Source: Lentisphaeraceae bacterium (GTDB lineage: Bacteria; Verrucomicrobiota; Lentisphaeria; Lentisphaerales; Lentisphaeraceae). From it: DNA of 54,616 nucleotides. The position numbers were made by a program, and so were the translations under genes. Shown here in pieces: positions 15,791 to 25,650 of this stretch (its first letter is position 1; every line of letters starts with the position of its first letter). Where the stretch lies: positions 1-54,616 of the forward strand of contig JAJPOQ010000156.1 in NCBI GenBank assembly GCA_021232515.1, read 5' to 3'. The notes under the pieces were generated by a model that searched no databases, was not told the origin of the DNA, and saw nothing but the letters and a program-made list of their open reading frames with translations.

Positions 15791-17137
15791 ATGGATGCGG
15801 CGAAAGATCTTAAGAAGTTTATGTCGGGCTTAAAAAAGCGTAATCCCGGAGAGAAAGAATTTCATCAAGCTGTACAAGAAGTTGCTAATACCTTGATGCC
15901 ATTTATAGGCGACAATAAAATTTATCAAGATGGTCAAATCTTAGAGAGGCTTACAGAACCTGACAGAATCATTATATTTCGAGTTTGTTGGGAGGATGAT
16001 AAAGGTCAAGTTAGGACAAACAGAGGTTACAGAGTTCAATTCAACAATTCTATAGGACCTTACAAAGGTGGTTTGCGTTTTCACCCAACAGTAAGTCTTA
16101 GTGTTTTAAAGTTTTTAGGCTTTGAACAAATTTTCAAAAATAGTCTGACGACTTTGCCACTGGGTGGTGCAAAAGGCGGAGCCAACTTCAATCCAAAAGG
16201 TAAGTCAGACGCAGAAGTGATGCGCTTTTGTCAATCGTTCATGACAGAGTTAACTAGACATATCGGTTCAGATATAGATGTACCTGCCGGAGACATAGGC
16301 GTAGGAGCGCGCGAGATAGGCTTCCTATATGGACAGTTCAAAAGGCTTAATAATCGCCTTACAGGCGCTATAACGGGTAAAGGGCCGACATATGGCGGTA
16401 GTCTTATGAGGCCAGAAGCAACAGGTTATGGTTGTATCTATATGATTCGAGAAGCCTTGGATAAGATTGGAGATGATTTGTCGGGTAAAAAATGTTTGGT
16501 CTCTGGTTCAGGTAATGTTGCTCAGCATGCAGCCGAAAAGTTACTTTCACTAGGAGCTAAAGTTTTAACATTATCAGACTCTGGCGGTAGTATTTATGAT
16601 CCAGATGGAATAGATGAAGAAAAGCTGGCTTTTATTAAAGAACTTAAGAATGTAAAACGCGGTAGAATCTCAGAGTATTGCGAGAAATACAAGAAGGCCG
16701 AGTTTCTTGCCGGAAAACGCCCTTGGGGAGTTAAAGGTGACTTAGCATTTCCTTGTGCAACTCAAAATGAAATAGGCATAGAAGATGCCAAAACTCTGGT
16801 TTCGAATAAATGCCGAGCAGTCTGTGAAGGTGCGAATATGCCGACGGATAATGAGAGTATTGAGTACTTGCAGGCCAACAAGGTTATTTTCATACCAGGT
16901 AAAGCGGCGAATGCCGGTGGTGTTGCAGTTTCAGGACTTGAGATGACCCAGAACTCGATGAGAATTCAGTGGACAGCGAAAGAAGTGGATGAGAAGCTTC
17001 TTGGCATCATGAAAAACATACATGGTCAGTGTGTTTCCCATGGCGAAGAAGGCAAGTATGTGAATTATGTAAAAGGTGCTAACATCGCAGCCTTCAAAAA
17101 GATTGCAGATACTATGCTGGCATACGGGATAATCTAA
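15791..17137 (+). CDS. gdhA: Glutamate dehydrogenase, hexameric GdhA type
   Basis: A 448-residue enzyme that reductively aminates 2-oxoglutarate to glutamate. It has the family segments YKGGLRFHPTVSLSVLKFLG, LPLGGAKGGANF with the catalytic-region Lys, DVPAGDIGVGAREIGFLYG, TGYGCIY, the Rossmann loop SGSGNVAQHAAEKL and CEGANMPT. Length matches the 50-kDa bacterial/fungal form, usually NADPH-specific. AGGAGA precedes the ATG. The leader contains a CTTGG-TATT-CCAAG inverted repeat at 15686-15699 that could be an operator. The stop TAA touches the stop of the convergent lipoprotein gene with no spacer. Confidence 0.95.
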   Translation: MDAAKDLKKFMSGLKKRNPGEKEFHQAVQEVANTLMPFIGDNKIYQDGQILERLTEPDRIIIFRVCWEDDKGQVRTNRGYRVQFNNSIGPYKGGLRFHPTVSLSVLKFLGFEQIFKNSLTTLPLGGAKGGANFNPKGKSDAEVMRFCQSFMTELTRHIGSDIDVPAGDIGVGAREIGFLYGQFKRLNNRLTGAITGKGPTYGGSLMRPEATGYGCIYMIREALDKIGDDLSGKKCLVSGSGNVAQHAAEKLLSLGAKVLTLSDSGGSIYDPDGIDEEKLAFIKELKNVKRGRISEYCEKYKKAEFLAGKRPWGVKGDLAFPCATQNEIGIEDAKTLVSNKCRAVCEGANMPTDNESIEYLQANKVIFIPGKAANAGGVAVSGLEMTQNSMRIQWTAKEVDEKLLGIMKNIHGQCVSHGEEGKYVNYVKGANIAAFKKIADTMLAYGII

Positions 17138-17461
17138 TTAATTGGAAGCCGGTAGTTTATCGAACTTTATGGTAATCTGTCGGCTTTTAAACTCTAACTT
17201 TCCATCGGTCATTTTTGCGCAAGCTTTGGCGTTGACGCCATTTACTTGAATAGAGCCATCGTCATTTTTCTCCCAAGTGCCATTTCGCGAATGGTCTTGG
17301 CCACTCATGTCTTGCCAGTTTGCTGAGACTTTTCCACTATCTTCAATGTTTAGAAGGTAAACCTTGCCATTATCTTTTGCTTGCCACTTTCCGACATAAG
17401 GAGATGACGCGCAGCTAAAAAGAAGAAGAGCGAATAGAGAAATGAGACTGAGTTTTTTCAT
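17138..17461 (-). CDS. Small lipoprotein of unknown function
   Basis: With the start at ATG 17461 this is a 107-residue protein with a lipoprotein signal (MKKLSLISLFALLLFSC), the acylated Cys at about residue 17 and Ser after it. The mature part, YVGKWQAKDNGKVYLLNIEDSG and onward, looks like a small beta-barrel that measures against a KW/NGTW pattern, as in lipocalin-like or META-like domains, but I cannot assign a family. An in-frame ATG at 17485 adds eight residues without improving the signal. Its stop directly abuts that of gdhA. Confidence 0.7.
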   Translation of the reverse strand: MKKLSLISLFALLLFSCASSPYVGKWQAKDNGKVYLLNIEDSGKVSANWQDMSGQDHSRNGTWEKNDDGSIQVNGVNAKACAKMTDGKLEFKSRQITIKFDKLPASN

Positions 17462-17531
17462 TTTTAAATTTCCGTTAAGTAGCAAATTATATCAATTCTA
17501 AAAGCTTAATCACTAAAAGACAAGAGTAGAT

Positions 17532-18677
17532 CTATAGATCGATCAGATTCGAAATTCCAGTTTGTAATGTTGTATTATTTTTAGCGAAACAAATTCTTAC
17601 AAACTTTGGTGCCCTACTTATTTTATAGAAAGGCTCAAGTGGAATAAGAGAAATGCTTTTGTTTTCAACCAGAAAGTCAGTCAGACTAAGGCCATCGTCA
17701 TAATTTAGATGTGAATAATCGATGAGTTGAAAATAAGTTGATTTCGCAGGTTTAAATTTAAAATTTGTTCCAAGAAGTTTAGCTGTTAGAGTATCCCGTT
17801 TTTCTTGATAGAATTTTCCAACAGAGAGATAACTTTCTTCATTTTGAAGTATGTCTGCTATGGCATATTGAGCTGGAGTGTTTACAGAATAAACGATAAA
17901 CTGATGAGCTTTTCGAAATTCAGCAGTGAGTTCTTTGGGTGCTAGACAGTAGCCGACTTTCCAGCCTGTGATGTGAAGTGTTTTGCCGAAAGAAGAAATA
18001 ACAAAAGCTTTTTCTTTTAATTCTGGATGAGTTGATACACTTAAGTGTTGTTTTTTATCAAAGGTGATGTGTTCGTATACTTCATCACTGATGATATAAA
18101 CCTTTTTACCCTTGATGATTTTTGCTAATTCATTTAGATCATCTTGTGTAAGCATGGTGCCACATGGATTGTGTGGTGTGTTGATCAAGATGGCTCTGGT
18201 TTTATCTGAAATAGCATCAGCAACTTTCGACCAGTTAATTGAGAACTCTGTAGTCTCTAAGGTGATAGGAATAACCTTACCGCCATTTAATTGAATAAGT
18301 GGTTCATAGGCATCGTAGATCGGTTCGAAGACTATAACTTCGTCATCTTTCGAGATGAGAGTAGATATGGCAGTAGAAATAGCTTGAGTTGCACCAGCTG
18401 TCACGGTTATCTCGGAATTTGGACAGTAATTCACAGATTGACAGTTTAGATGTTTGTTCGCTATGGCTTCTCTCAGTTCTTGAACACCTGGCATGGGTGC
18501 ATATTGATTCTTGTGCTGTTTAGCATAGTAGCTAAGAACGTCAATAAGCTTTGGGTCGGGGTCAAAATCAGGAAAACCTTGAGCGAGATTTACAGAGCCA
18601 AACTCTACGGCTTTTTTACTCATGACGGCAAATATGCTTTCTTGAGTGTCGGGTAATTTCGAATTGAAGGTTTCCAT
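17532..18677 (-). CDS. ybdL: Methionine aminotransferase, YbdL-like (class I)
   Basis: A 381-residue PLP enzyme of aminotransferase subgroup I, collinear with E. coli YbdL: SIFAVMSKKAVEFGSVNLAQGFPDF, NQYAPMPGVQELREAI, TVTAGATQAI, NTPHNPCGTM, ISDEVYEHI, the PLP-lysine segment SSFGKTLHITGWKVGYC and IRLCFAK-like RICFAKNN. YbdL prefers methionine, so a role in methionine salvage or 2-oxo acid supply is likely. The related kynurenine aminotransferases cannot be excluded. ATG 18677 is preferred over GTG 18686. It lies 65 bases downstream of thiH on the same strand. Confidence 0.9.
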   Translation of the reverse strand: METFNSKLPDTQESIFAVMSKKAVEFGSVNLAQGFPDFDPDPKLIDVLSYYAKQHKNQYAPMPGVQELREAIANKHLNCQSVNYCPNSEITVTAGATQAISTAISTLISKDDEVIVFEPIYDAYEPLIQLNGGKVIPITLETTEFSINWSKVADAISDKTRAILINTPHNPCGTMLTQDDLNELAKIIKGKKVYIISDEVYEHITFDKKQHLSVSTHPELKEKAFVISSFGKTLHITGWKVGYCLAPKELTAEFRKAHQFIVYSVNTPAQYAIADILQNEESYLSVGKFYQEKRDTLTAKLLGTNFKFKPAKSTYFQLIDYSHLNYDDGLSLTDFLVENKSISLIPLEPFYKISRAPKFVRICFAKNNTTLQTGISNLIDL

Positions 18678-18742
18678 AGAGTCCACTAGCTGATTTAAGA
18701 ACTCTTAAAATAAACGGGTCTTTACAGAAATAAAGCGGAGAA

Positions 18743-19864
18743 CTAGCCTGTCATGCAAGCTTCCCAATCCTTCCAGACTGGTTCATAGTTCTTATCCTTA
18801 AGAACGTCGAATATTTCATCAACTTTACGTTCATCTGTTATGTCGAACTGTTTAAGCGCTGTTTGAGGGTTGCAGTAACCACCAGGCTCAGTGGAGGACT
18901 CAGCACTCATATGAGTGACACCGAGACCAATAAGGCCATCTCGAAGATAAGACGGTTCACGTGTTGAAACATTGACGCCAGCATCTGGAAAGGCGAGTCT
19001 CCACGCAAGTATCAATTGAGTAATGTCTTTATCACTTACATTTGCAGCTGGAGTATAGTCTGTTTCACTTTCGCAAAGGCGAGGTAGGCTGACAGAGTAT
19101 TGAACGCGCCAGTGATACTTCATCATGTAGTCGAGGTGAATAGCGGCCATTGCCGAGTCAAAACGCCAATCAGGAGCAAGTCCAAGGAGGACACCCATGT
19201 TTATTCGGCGCATTTTGGCAAAAGCACCACGTTCTGGAGCAGCAAGTCGCCAGTTGTAGTCTTTTTTCTTGCCACGTAAGTGTACAGACTTATAAGTTTC
19301 GCGATCGTAAGTTTCTTGATAGAGAGTTAGTCCATCGACACCTTTAGCAACAAGCGTTTCGTAAGCTTCTTGGGTAAAAGGAGCTACTTCAATACTTATT
19401 GAAGGGAAGTCTTTACATTGATCAACCATCGCACCGATATACTCCGGTGTAACGATTTTTTGGTGTTCTCCAGAAACGAGTAAAACATGTCTGAAGCCAC
19501 GCTCCATAAGGTAGTCTGCTTCTTTTTTGCACTCTTCGTTATTAAGACTTTTTCGACGAATTTTATTCTCCATCGTAAAGCCGCAATAAGTACAGGTGTT
19601 AGTACATTCATTGGAGATATAAAGAGGTGCATAGAAACGAATAACTTTACCGTGGCGTTGTGCTGTTAATGCACTCGCTTTTTGAGCCATTTCTTCTAAA
19701 TAATGACTAGCCGCTGGGCTAGAAAGAAGAGCAAATGTCTCGGGTCCAGTTTTAGGGAATGGAGACTTAAGTAAGTTTTCAATAATACGAGGATTTTCGC
19801 ACTTTCCTAAATCGGCAAATTTTTGAAGAGGCTGGCTCTCCAGATATTCGGAGAAAGTTTTCAT
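18743..19864 (-). CDS. thiH: 2-iminoacetate synthase (tyrosine lyase)
   Basis: A 373-residue radical-SAM enzyme that cleaves tyrosine to dehydroglycine for thiazole synthesis in thiamine biosynthesis. The cluster motif CTNTCTYC (Cys87, Cys91, Cys94) follows [10 protein letters not shown], and [12 protein letters not shown] and the C-terminal [16 protein letters not shown] agree with ThiH. Its start overlaps the thiG stop by 4 bases (ATGA), which indicates translational coupling and matches the ThiG-ThiH complex. No thiS, thiF, thiC or thiE is in the window. Confidence 0.95.
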   Translation of the reverse strand: MKTFSEYLESQPLQKFADLGKCENPRIIENLLKSPFPKTGPETFALLSSPAASHYLEEMAQKASALTAQRHGKVIRFYAPLYISNECTNTCTYCGFTMENKIRRKSLNNEECKKEADYLMERGFRHVLLVSGEHQKIVTPEYIGAMVDQCKDFPSISIEVAPFTQEAYETLVAKGVDGLTLYQETYDRETYKSVHLRGKKKDYNWRLAAPERGAFAKMRRINMGVLLGLAPDWRFDSAMAAIHLDYMMKYHWRVQYSVSLPRLCESETDYTPAANVSDKDITQLILAWRLAFPDAGVNVSTREPSYLRDGLIGLGVTHMSAESSTEPGGYCNPQTALKQFDITDERKVDEIFDVLKDKNYEPVWKDWEACMTG

Positions 19865-20634
19865 TTTAGAAATGATGTAAGAGGGCTACTTGCTTCAGCT
19901 CTTTGGGATTTTGGTGCAAGTCCACATAAGTAAGCAGTTCTTCCGGCCTCAGTTGCAGCAGCAAAGGCTTTACCCATAGCAGCTGGATCACCAGCAGCAG
20001 CAAGCGCAGTGTTAACTAAGACTGCATCTGCACCCATTTCCATGGCAGCAGCAGCGTGAGAAGGCGCTCCAAGTCCAGCATCGACAACAACAGGAATGGT
20101 AGCTTGTTCGATAATTATCCCGATCATCTCTTTAGTTTGTAAACCTTGGTTGCAACCGATAGGTGCACCAAGAGGCATGACTGTTGCCGTACCAACTTCT
20201 TCTAAACGCTTAGCCAGAACTGGGTCGGCGTTGATGTATGGCATAACCGTGAAACCTTCTTTAACGAGTATCTCAGCAGCTTTCAAAGTTTCAATTGGAT
20301 CTGGTAGTAGGTACCTTGGATCTGGATGGATCTCAAGCTTAACCCACTTTGGCATACCAGCAGCATAAGCAAGTTTAGCAATAGTCACAGCTTCTTCAGC
20401 TGTAGCAGCACCACTGGTATTTGGTAAAATCAGGTACTTCTCAGGATCTAGAGCATCTGTGATGTTTTCACCATTTTCAGAGTCTAGATCGAGGCGACGT
20501 AGAGCAACAGTGACTAGCTCAGAGCCACTAGCTTCGACTGCAGAGAGCATCGCTTGATTACTGGAAAACTTTCCAGTACCTACGAAGAACCTTGAACCGA
20601 AGCTACGACCGGCAATTACCAGATCATCATTCAT
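19861..20634 (-). CDS. thiG: Thiazole synthase
   Basis: A 257-residue TIM-barrel enzyme that forms the thiamine thiazole from deoxyxylulose 5-phosphate, iminoacetate and ThiS thiocarboxylate. Visible are [19 protein letters not shown], the Schiff-base lysine in [32 protein letters not shown] and [13 protein letters not shown]. It begins 2 bases after the secDF stop without a good ribosome site of its own, so its translation probably depends on ribosomes leaving secDF. Confidence 0.95.
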   Translation of the reverse strand: MNDDLVIAGRSFGSRFFVGTGKFSSNQAMLSAVEASGSELVTVALRRLDLDSENGENITDALDPEKYLILPNTSGAATAEEAVTIAKLAYAAGMPKWVKLEIHPDPRYLLPDPIETLKAAEILVKEGFTVMPYINADPVLAKRLEEVGTATVMPLGAPIGCNQGLQTKEMIGIIIEQATIPVVVDAGLGAPSHAAAAMEMGADAVLVNTALAAAGDPAAMGKAFAAATEAGRTAYLCGLAPKSQRAEASSPLTSFLK

Positions 20635-20636
20635 TT

Positions 20637-23339
20637 TTACTCAGCCATCACAGTTTGGTCAGTGCGCAGCTTCTCTTCGCGTTCTTGCTTTTCAGTATGG
20701 ATACGCTCAAGTTGAGTTCCAAGTTTGCTGTTACAAACAATAGGAGATGCAACGAAAATTGAAGAGTAAGTACCGATGACAACACCGATAAGAAGGATAA
20801 GAGCAAATCCTGAGATAGCTCCGCCACCAAAAATTGTTAGGATAAGAACAACAAGTAGAGTTGTTAGTGATGTTAGGATCGTACGGTTAACTGTACCGTT
20901 GATACTTACATTCATAATCTCAATGATTGTCTTCTTTTTGATCTCGCCAGAGTTTTCACGGATACGGTCGAAGACGACGATGGTGTCATTAAGTGAGTAA
21001 CCAATGATCGTTAGTAGTGCTGCGATAACCGGTAGTGAAACTTGGTTACCTAGTAAAGCGTAAATACCAAGAGCGATGATAGTATCGTGAGTTAGTGCTG
21101 CTATAGCGCCAATTGCGAAGATACTTTCAAAACGAAGCGTGATATAAAAGAAGATAGCGATAAGTGAAAGGGCTACAGCAAGGAATGCTTGTGACTTAAA
21201 CTCAGCACCGACTACACCACCAACTGAAAGCTGACCAACTCTTGGAGCATCTTCTGCAGTGAAGCCTTTTCTGACGATTGCATCAATTTTATCAAATAGT
21301 TGAGCATTGTCGCTGACATCTTCGAAATTTTCGTGAGACTCTTTTACAGTTATTTCAAGGTGCTGTTCTGTATCTGTTAATGCACTTTTTATGATAACAT
21401 TTGGATTCTTGAAACCAGCTTTGATTAGACCGTCTTTAACATTGGCTTGTGTGATGCCATCATTGGTCACGTTATAGATCAGAGAGTTACCACCAGTAAA
21501 GTCAACACTCAGAATGTCAGAACCTTTACCGACTATGACTGCAAGAGAAAGTGTTACTAGTACCGCAGAGAAAGCAACAGCTTTCTTGCGCATTGCCCAA
21601 AAGTCGATTGTTCTTAGCGGCTTCGTTGCAAAACCAGCAAGTTCTTTGATGCTGTGATCTTGAGTCATCATATCAAAGAAGATACGACTCATGAAGATAC
21701 CTGTGAACATTGATGAGATGATACCGATCGCAAGAGTATATGCAAAACCTTGGATAGGACCAGATCCGAAGTTCATAAGAACGATTGCTGTAATAAGAGT
21801 TGTGATGTTCGCATCGAAGATAGTAATAAATGCTTTACCGAAACCTTCACGAGTTGAGTTAAAAAGAGTTTTGCCTGTAGAGAGCTCTTCACGTATTCTT
21901 TCGAAGATAAGAACGTTTGTATCAACCGCCATACCGATAGTAAGGATGATACCCGCAATACCAGGAAGAGTGAATGTTGCACCGAGGATTGCCATAGAAC
22001 CAATAACTAAGAGGATATTGGCAACAAGAGCAAGTACAGCGATCATACCAGCTTTCTTATAGTAGAAAGCCATGAAAATAAGAACTAGAACAAGGCCAAC
22101 AAGACAAGAAAGTATACCGCTTCTTACTGAGTCTGCACCTAGAGTAGGGTCAGTTCTTGATTCACCCGCAAACTGTAGTTCAACTGGCATCGCGCCAGAT
22201 TGTAGAACGATAGCAAGCTCTTGTGCTTCTTCTTTAGTAAAACTACCAGAGATGCGGGCAGAACCACCAGAAATTCTTGATTGAATTGTTGGTGCACTGT
22301 AGCAAACATTATCTAATACAATTGCTAACCTTTGTTGAAGAAACTTGCCAGATACTACAGCAAATTCTTTAGCGCCTTCACTATTGAAAGTTTTAGCGAT
22401 TTCCCAGCTACCATTTGTATCTTGAGTTGCGAAAGCACTTTCAATGTTCTCTCCGCCCATTTCTACGTCACCAAGATAAATGAACCCACCTGGCTCATTT
22501 GGAGCTTCGACTCTTTCGGCACCAGCTGTATCTGGAGTTACGACACCTCTAAATTCAAGTTTTGCTTGTCTCATTAGAAGATTACGGATACCAGCTACTT
22601 CTTCGTCATTTACAGCTGGAACACGAATCATGATTGCGTTATCAGCAAATGGGCGAAGTTCTACTTCAGCAAGACCTTTGCTGTCGATACGTTTACGGAG
22701 GATTTCAACGACACGGTCACGAGTTTCTTCAGCATCTGCATCTGCACCATCTTCGCCAATACCGCGAAGATCTTCTAGATTGAATTGCATAGTGAATTCA
22801 ACACCACCTTTAAGATCGATACCAGCTTTGATTTTTCCCGCAGTAGCTCTTTCGATGTATTTAGTAACTTTCTTGTTTCCAGATCTAACTCCAGGGATGT
22901 CTATAAATTTATAAAGCTTAACATTTTTACCACAAGCGTTAAGCAGGGCACCAGAACGAGTCATAGGAACTGGGTCAGTAGGACGTCTCTTGCGTTTATT
23001 GACATAGTCATCTTCAGCTTTAGCAAGAGCTTTTTCGAAAGCTTCTTTCTCGTCTTGTGAAATAACCTCATCTAGAGCTTCTCTAGCGTCGATTAAAGTT
23101 TCACGAGTTTTCTTGGTGTCAAGTTTGCGATTTGCTTCCGCAGCTTTGACTAAAGTTTCTTGAAGTTCTTTGACTTTGGCTTCTTCAGTGAGTTTTGATT
23201 CAATGTTACTTTTTGATTCAGCTTTAACGTACGCAAAGTAGTCTTGGTTAGTTAATGGGAACATTGAGAATGCCCATGCCAGTAATACTGCTACACAAAA
23301 TATAAGACGGTAGCGAATTGATTGTTTCGTGTTATCCAT
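20637..23339 (-). CDS. secDF: Fused protein translocase subunit SecDF
   Basis: A 900-residue fusion of SecD and SecF, the proton-driven motor that completes Sec export. SecD part: first helix near residues 10-28, [10 protein letters not shown] at about 173, periplasmic P1 domain, [15 protein letters not shown] and five more helices with [18 protein letters not shown]. SecF part: from about 585, with VDFTGGNSL, helices and [16 protein letters not shown] charged coiled-coil-like stretch (residues 38-120) between the first helix and the SecD core is longer than in most SecD. A strong AAGGGGGT site precedes the ATG. The order yajC-secDF is standard; the thiGH pair following it is not. Confidence 0.96.
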   Translation of the reverse strand: MDNTKQSIRYRLIFCVAVLLAWAFSMFPLTNQDYFAYVKAESKSNIESKLTEEAKVKELQETLVKAAEANRKLDTKKTRETLIDAREALDEVISQDEKEAFEKALAKAEDDYVNKRKRRPTDPVPMTRSGALLNACGKNVKLYKFIDIPGVRSGNKKVTKYIERATAGKIKAGIDLKGGVEFTMQFNLEDLRGIGEDGADADAEETRDRVVEILRKRIDSKGLAEVELRPFADNAIMIRVPAVNDEEVAGIRNLLMRQAKLEFRGVVTPDTAGAERVEAPNEPGGFIYLGDVEMGGENIESAFATQDTNGSWEIAKTFNSEGAKEFAVVSGKFLQQRLAIVLDNVCYSAPTIQSRISGGSARISGSFTKEEAQELAIVLQSGAMPVELQFAGESRTDPTLGADSVRSGILSCLVGLVLVLIFMAFYYKKAGMIAVLALVANILLVIGSMAILGATFTLPGIAGIILTIGMAVDTNVLIFERIREELSTGKTLFNSTREGFGKAFITIFDANITTLITAIVLMNFGSGPIQGFAYTLAIGIISSMFTGIFMSRIFFDMMTQDHSIKELAGFATKPLRTIDFWAMRKKAVAFSAVLVTLSLAVIVGKGSDILSVDFTGGNSLIYNVTNDGITQANVKDGLIKAGFKNPNVIIKSALTDTEQHLEITVKESHENFEDVSDNAQLFDKIDAIVRKGFTAEDAPRVGQLSVGGVVGAEFKSQAFLAVALSLIAIFFYITLRFESIFAIGAIAALTHDTIIALGIYALLGNQVSLPVIAALLTIIGYSLNDTIVVFDRIRENSGEIKKKTIIEIMNVSINGTVNRTILTSLTTLLVVLILTIFGGGAISGFALILLIGVVIGTYSSIFVASPIVCNSKLGTQLERIHTEKQEREEKLRTDQTVMAE

Positions 23340-23353
23340 AATGATATACCCCC

Positions 23354-23704
23354 TTAGACTTCTTCTTTAGTAGCTGCTGCCGAGTCGCTGCCGAGAATGA
23401 CGCGAACTCCACGTGGATGAACTTTGATAATTGTTTTATCAGCGATTTTGACATGCATAGAATCAGTTTCAACAGAAAATATTTCGCCATAGATACCACT
23501 CTCTAGCATAACCGAGTCACCTTTCTTGAGTTTAGAAACTTCTTCTTGGTGCTTCTTTTCTTTTTGCTTTTGTGGTCTGATTGAAAAGAAGTAAATGAAG
23601 CCAAACATGAAAATCATCATACCAACCATGGTAAATGGTCCAAGGCCAGCCTGTGGTTTTGTAGCTTGAGCGATGACTGTTGTTATATCTATTAAAGATG
23701 ACAT
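23354..23704 (-). CDS. yajC: Preprotein translocase accessory subunit YajC
   Basis: A 116-residue membrane protein with one N-terminal helix (GMMIFMFGFIYFFSIRPQ) followed by the typical QKQKEKKHQEEVSKLKKGDSV segment and a small cytoplasmic beta domain, as in YajC of the SecDF-YajC complex. It is 14 bases upstream of secDF and heads this four-gene run. Confidence 0.95.
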   Translation of the reverse strand: MSSLIDITTVIAQATKPQAGLGPFTMVGMMIFMFGFIYFFSIRPQKQKEKKHQEEVSKLKKGDSVMLESGIYGEIFSVETDSMHVKIADKTIIKVHPRGVRVILGSDSAAATKEEV

Positions 23705-23951
23705 ATATAATCCTGAAAAATTGCTAAAATCTTTTTACTTGTCTATAACGAAATTCTAAAATTTGAGCGTGTAATCTAGTGCATGTTTTAGAATCTGCCA
23801 TGTAACAAATGTTGAAATTGGATCTAAATAAGCTAATAGGACGAGAAAGTTTTTGATTGATGTCGAAAAGCTCAAATTTTGAAGCTTGACTTTCCATCTA
23901 AATCACGTTAAGTCTGTTCATAATAGAGCCTAACATTTTATGGGAAAAATC

Positions 23952-24443
23952 ATGTACGAAAAATCGCTAGTAATTGTCAAGCCTGATGGAGTTCAACGTT
24001 CATTGGTTGGAACTGTTTTAAGTAGATTTGAAGCAGCTGGACTAAAGATTCACGCTATGAAGTTTCAAACTGTACCAGCAGAACAGTCTAAAAAGCACTA
24101 CTCAGAACACGTAGAAAAAGCTTTTTATCCAACTGTTGAAGAGTACATCACTTCTGGTCCAGTTTTAGTTTTTGTTCTTGGTGGACATAACGCGATTAAG
24201 AAGATCCGTACTATGGTTGGCGCTACTGAGCCAGCATCAGCTCTTCCAGGAACTATTCGTGGCGATTTCGCTCACCAAGCTTATCCTGCACCTGGTGAGC
24301 CAGATGTAGAACCGATTCGAAACTTGATCCATGCTTCAGCAACTCCAGATGAAGCTGCTAACGAGATCTCTATTTGGTTTTCAGAAGATGAGCTAGTAGA
24401 ATACTCTAGAGACATCGACAATCAGTTGTCTCTAAAAAACTAG
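23952..24443 (+). CDS. ndk: Nucleoside diphosphate kinase
   Basis: A 163-residue kinase that equalises nucleoside triphosphate pools. MYEKSLVIVKPDGVQRSLVG, the catalytic-His segment NLIHASATPDEAANEI and the ATP site GTIRGDFA are all present. An in-frame ATG at 23940 would add four residues, but GGGA sits 8-9 bases before ATG 23952, so the latter is chosen. The C-terminus is about 20 residues longer than the minimal 143-residue form. lpxK begins 31 bases downstream on the same strand. Confidence 0.95.
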   Translation: MYEKSLVIVKPDGVQRSLVGTVLSRFEAAGLKIHAMKFQTVPAEQSKKHYSEHVEKAFYPTVEEYITSGPVLVFVLGGHNAIKKIRTMVGATEPASALPGTIRGDFAHQAYPAPGEPDVEPIRNLIHASATPDEAANEISIWFSEDELVEYSRDIDNQLSLKN

Positions 24444-24474
24444 CTTTTAGCCTTATTTAGAGGCTTATACTTAC

Positions 24475-25647
24475 ATGACGACTCGGGAACTTGCAGAAAA
24501 AGTAGAAACCTTTGTCCTTGATGTTATCAATGGCAAAAGAAGGGACCGTTCTGCCCAAATTTTCTCAGGTTTTTTATTCTTGGCGTCACGCCTTTTTCGC
24601 GCTATTGTTCAATTGCGCCATACGCTTTACCGCAAACGTATATACCGCCACAAAACTCTTGGTTGCTTAGTTGTCAGTATCGGAAATATCACTGCTGGTG
24701 GTACAGGTAAAACTCCTGTAACAGAAGTTTTTGCCAGAACTCTTTCAGCTAAAGGTCGCCGAGTTGCGATCTTAAGCCGTGGTTATAGAAGTAAGAGCAA
24801 ACCTTTTAAAGAAAAGTTTCTGGACTTATTTCGAAGCAAAAAGAATGAAAGTCCGCCGCGAGTTGTTTCAGAAGGAAATGGCAAAGTACTACTCGATTCA
24901 AATATGGCTGGTGATGAGCCATATATGCTTGCAAAAAATTTACCAGATGTGTTGGTGCTTACCGATAAGTCACGCGTTAAAAGCGGACGTTATGCTATTC
25001 GCAAATATGGCGTTGATACTTTGATTATGGATGATGGCTTTCAGCATCTACATTTAAAGCCGAAGATCAACATCATGTTAGTTGATTCAACTAACCCTTT
25101 TAGTAACCACGAGTTACTACCTAGAGGTTTATTGCGAGAACCAATCAAAAACATGCGTCGGGCCGACTTTATTTTTCTAACGAAGTCAAATGGTGGTAAG
25201 CACTTGCGCCGTCTAAAAACTTTCATTCGCAAACATAATCCACGAGCAGAGATAATTGAGTGTACGCATAGGCCTCAGTATTTGCGAAACCTATTAACCA
25301 ATAATGATTCACCTCTAAGTGATTTAAAAGGTAAGAAGGTTGCGGCCATAAGTGGTATAGCGGTGCCAGAGAGTTTTGAGAATTTTTTAACTGGTCTTGG
25401 TGCTGAAATAGTTTACAAGAAAAGTTATGCAGATCATCATCGTTACAGAAAATACGAGATAGTAGAATTTTTGGAAGAGTCCAAGAAGCAGGGTGCTACT
25501 ATGGTAATCACTACAGAGAAAGATGCAGTTCGTTTTCCTGAGCTTGAGAGTCACCCAGTTCCAACTCTTTACTTAAGAGTCGAGATAGATATACTTAGTG
25601 GCGAAGAATCATTTAAAGACGCGATAAGCCGTATTTGTTTCTCTTAG
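24475..25647 (+). CDS. lpxK: Tetraacyldisaccharide 4'-kinase
   Basis: A 390-residue membrane-associated P-loop kinase that phosphorylates the lipid A disaccharide precursor at the 4' position. Residues 64-85 hold [20 protein letters not shown] with the Walker A loop at about 75-80. [22 protein letters not shown], the [10 protein letters not shown] segment and HHRYRKYEI follow. The length is slightly above the E. coli enzyme because of an insertion near residues 105-130 ([15 protein letters not shown]). It shows that the organism makes lipid A. Its stop lies 3 bases from that of the convergent antiporter. Confidence 0.95.
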   Translation: MTTRELAEKVETFVLDVINGKRRDRSAQIFSGFLFLASRLFRAIVQLRHTLYRKRIYRHKTLGCLVVSIGNITAGGTGKTPVTEVFARTLSAKGRRVAILSRGYRSKSKPFKEKFLDLFRSKKNESPPRVVSEGNGKVLLDSNMAGDEPYMLAKNLPDVLVLTDKSRVKSGRYAIRKYGVDTLIMDDGFQHLHLKPKINIMLVDSTNPFSNHELLPRGLLREPIKNMRRADFIFLTKSNGGKHLRRLKTFIRKHNPRAEIIECTHRPQYLRNLLTNNDSPLSDLKGKKVAAISGIAVPESFENFLTGLGAEIVYKKSYADHHRYRKYEIVEFLEESKKQGATMVITTEKDAVRFPELESHPVPTLYLRVEIDILSGEESFKDAISRICFS

Positions 25648-25650
25648 AGT

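Noticed and set aside
17529..17540. Perfect 12-base palindrome GATCTATAGATC at the end of the aminotransferase gene
   Set aside because: Too short, overlaps coding sequence and has no T-run; probably chance.
22480..22914. A 144-codon frame opposite secDF
   Set aside because: It overlaps conserved SecD coding sequence, has no ribosome site and no recognisable domain.
23700..23960. TPP riboswitch or other riboswitch ahead of yajC-secDF-thiGH
   Set aside because: No conserved TPP aptamer core could be seen in the 247-base spacer.
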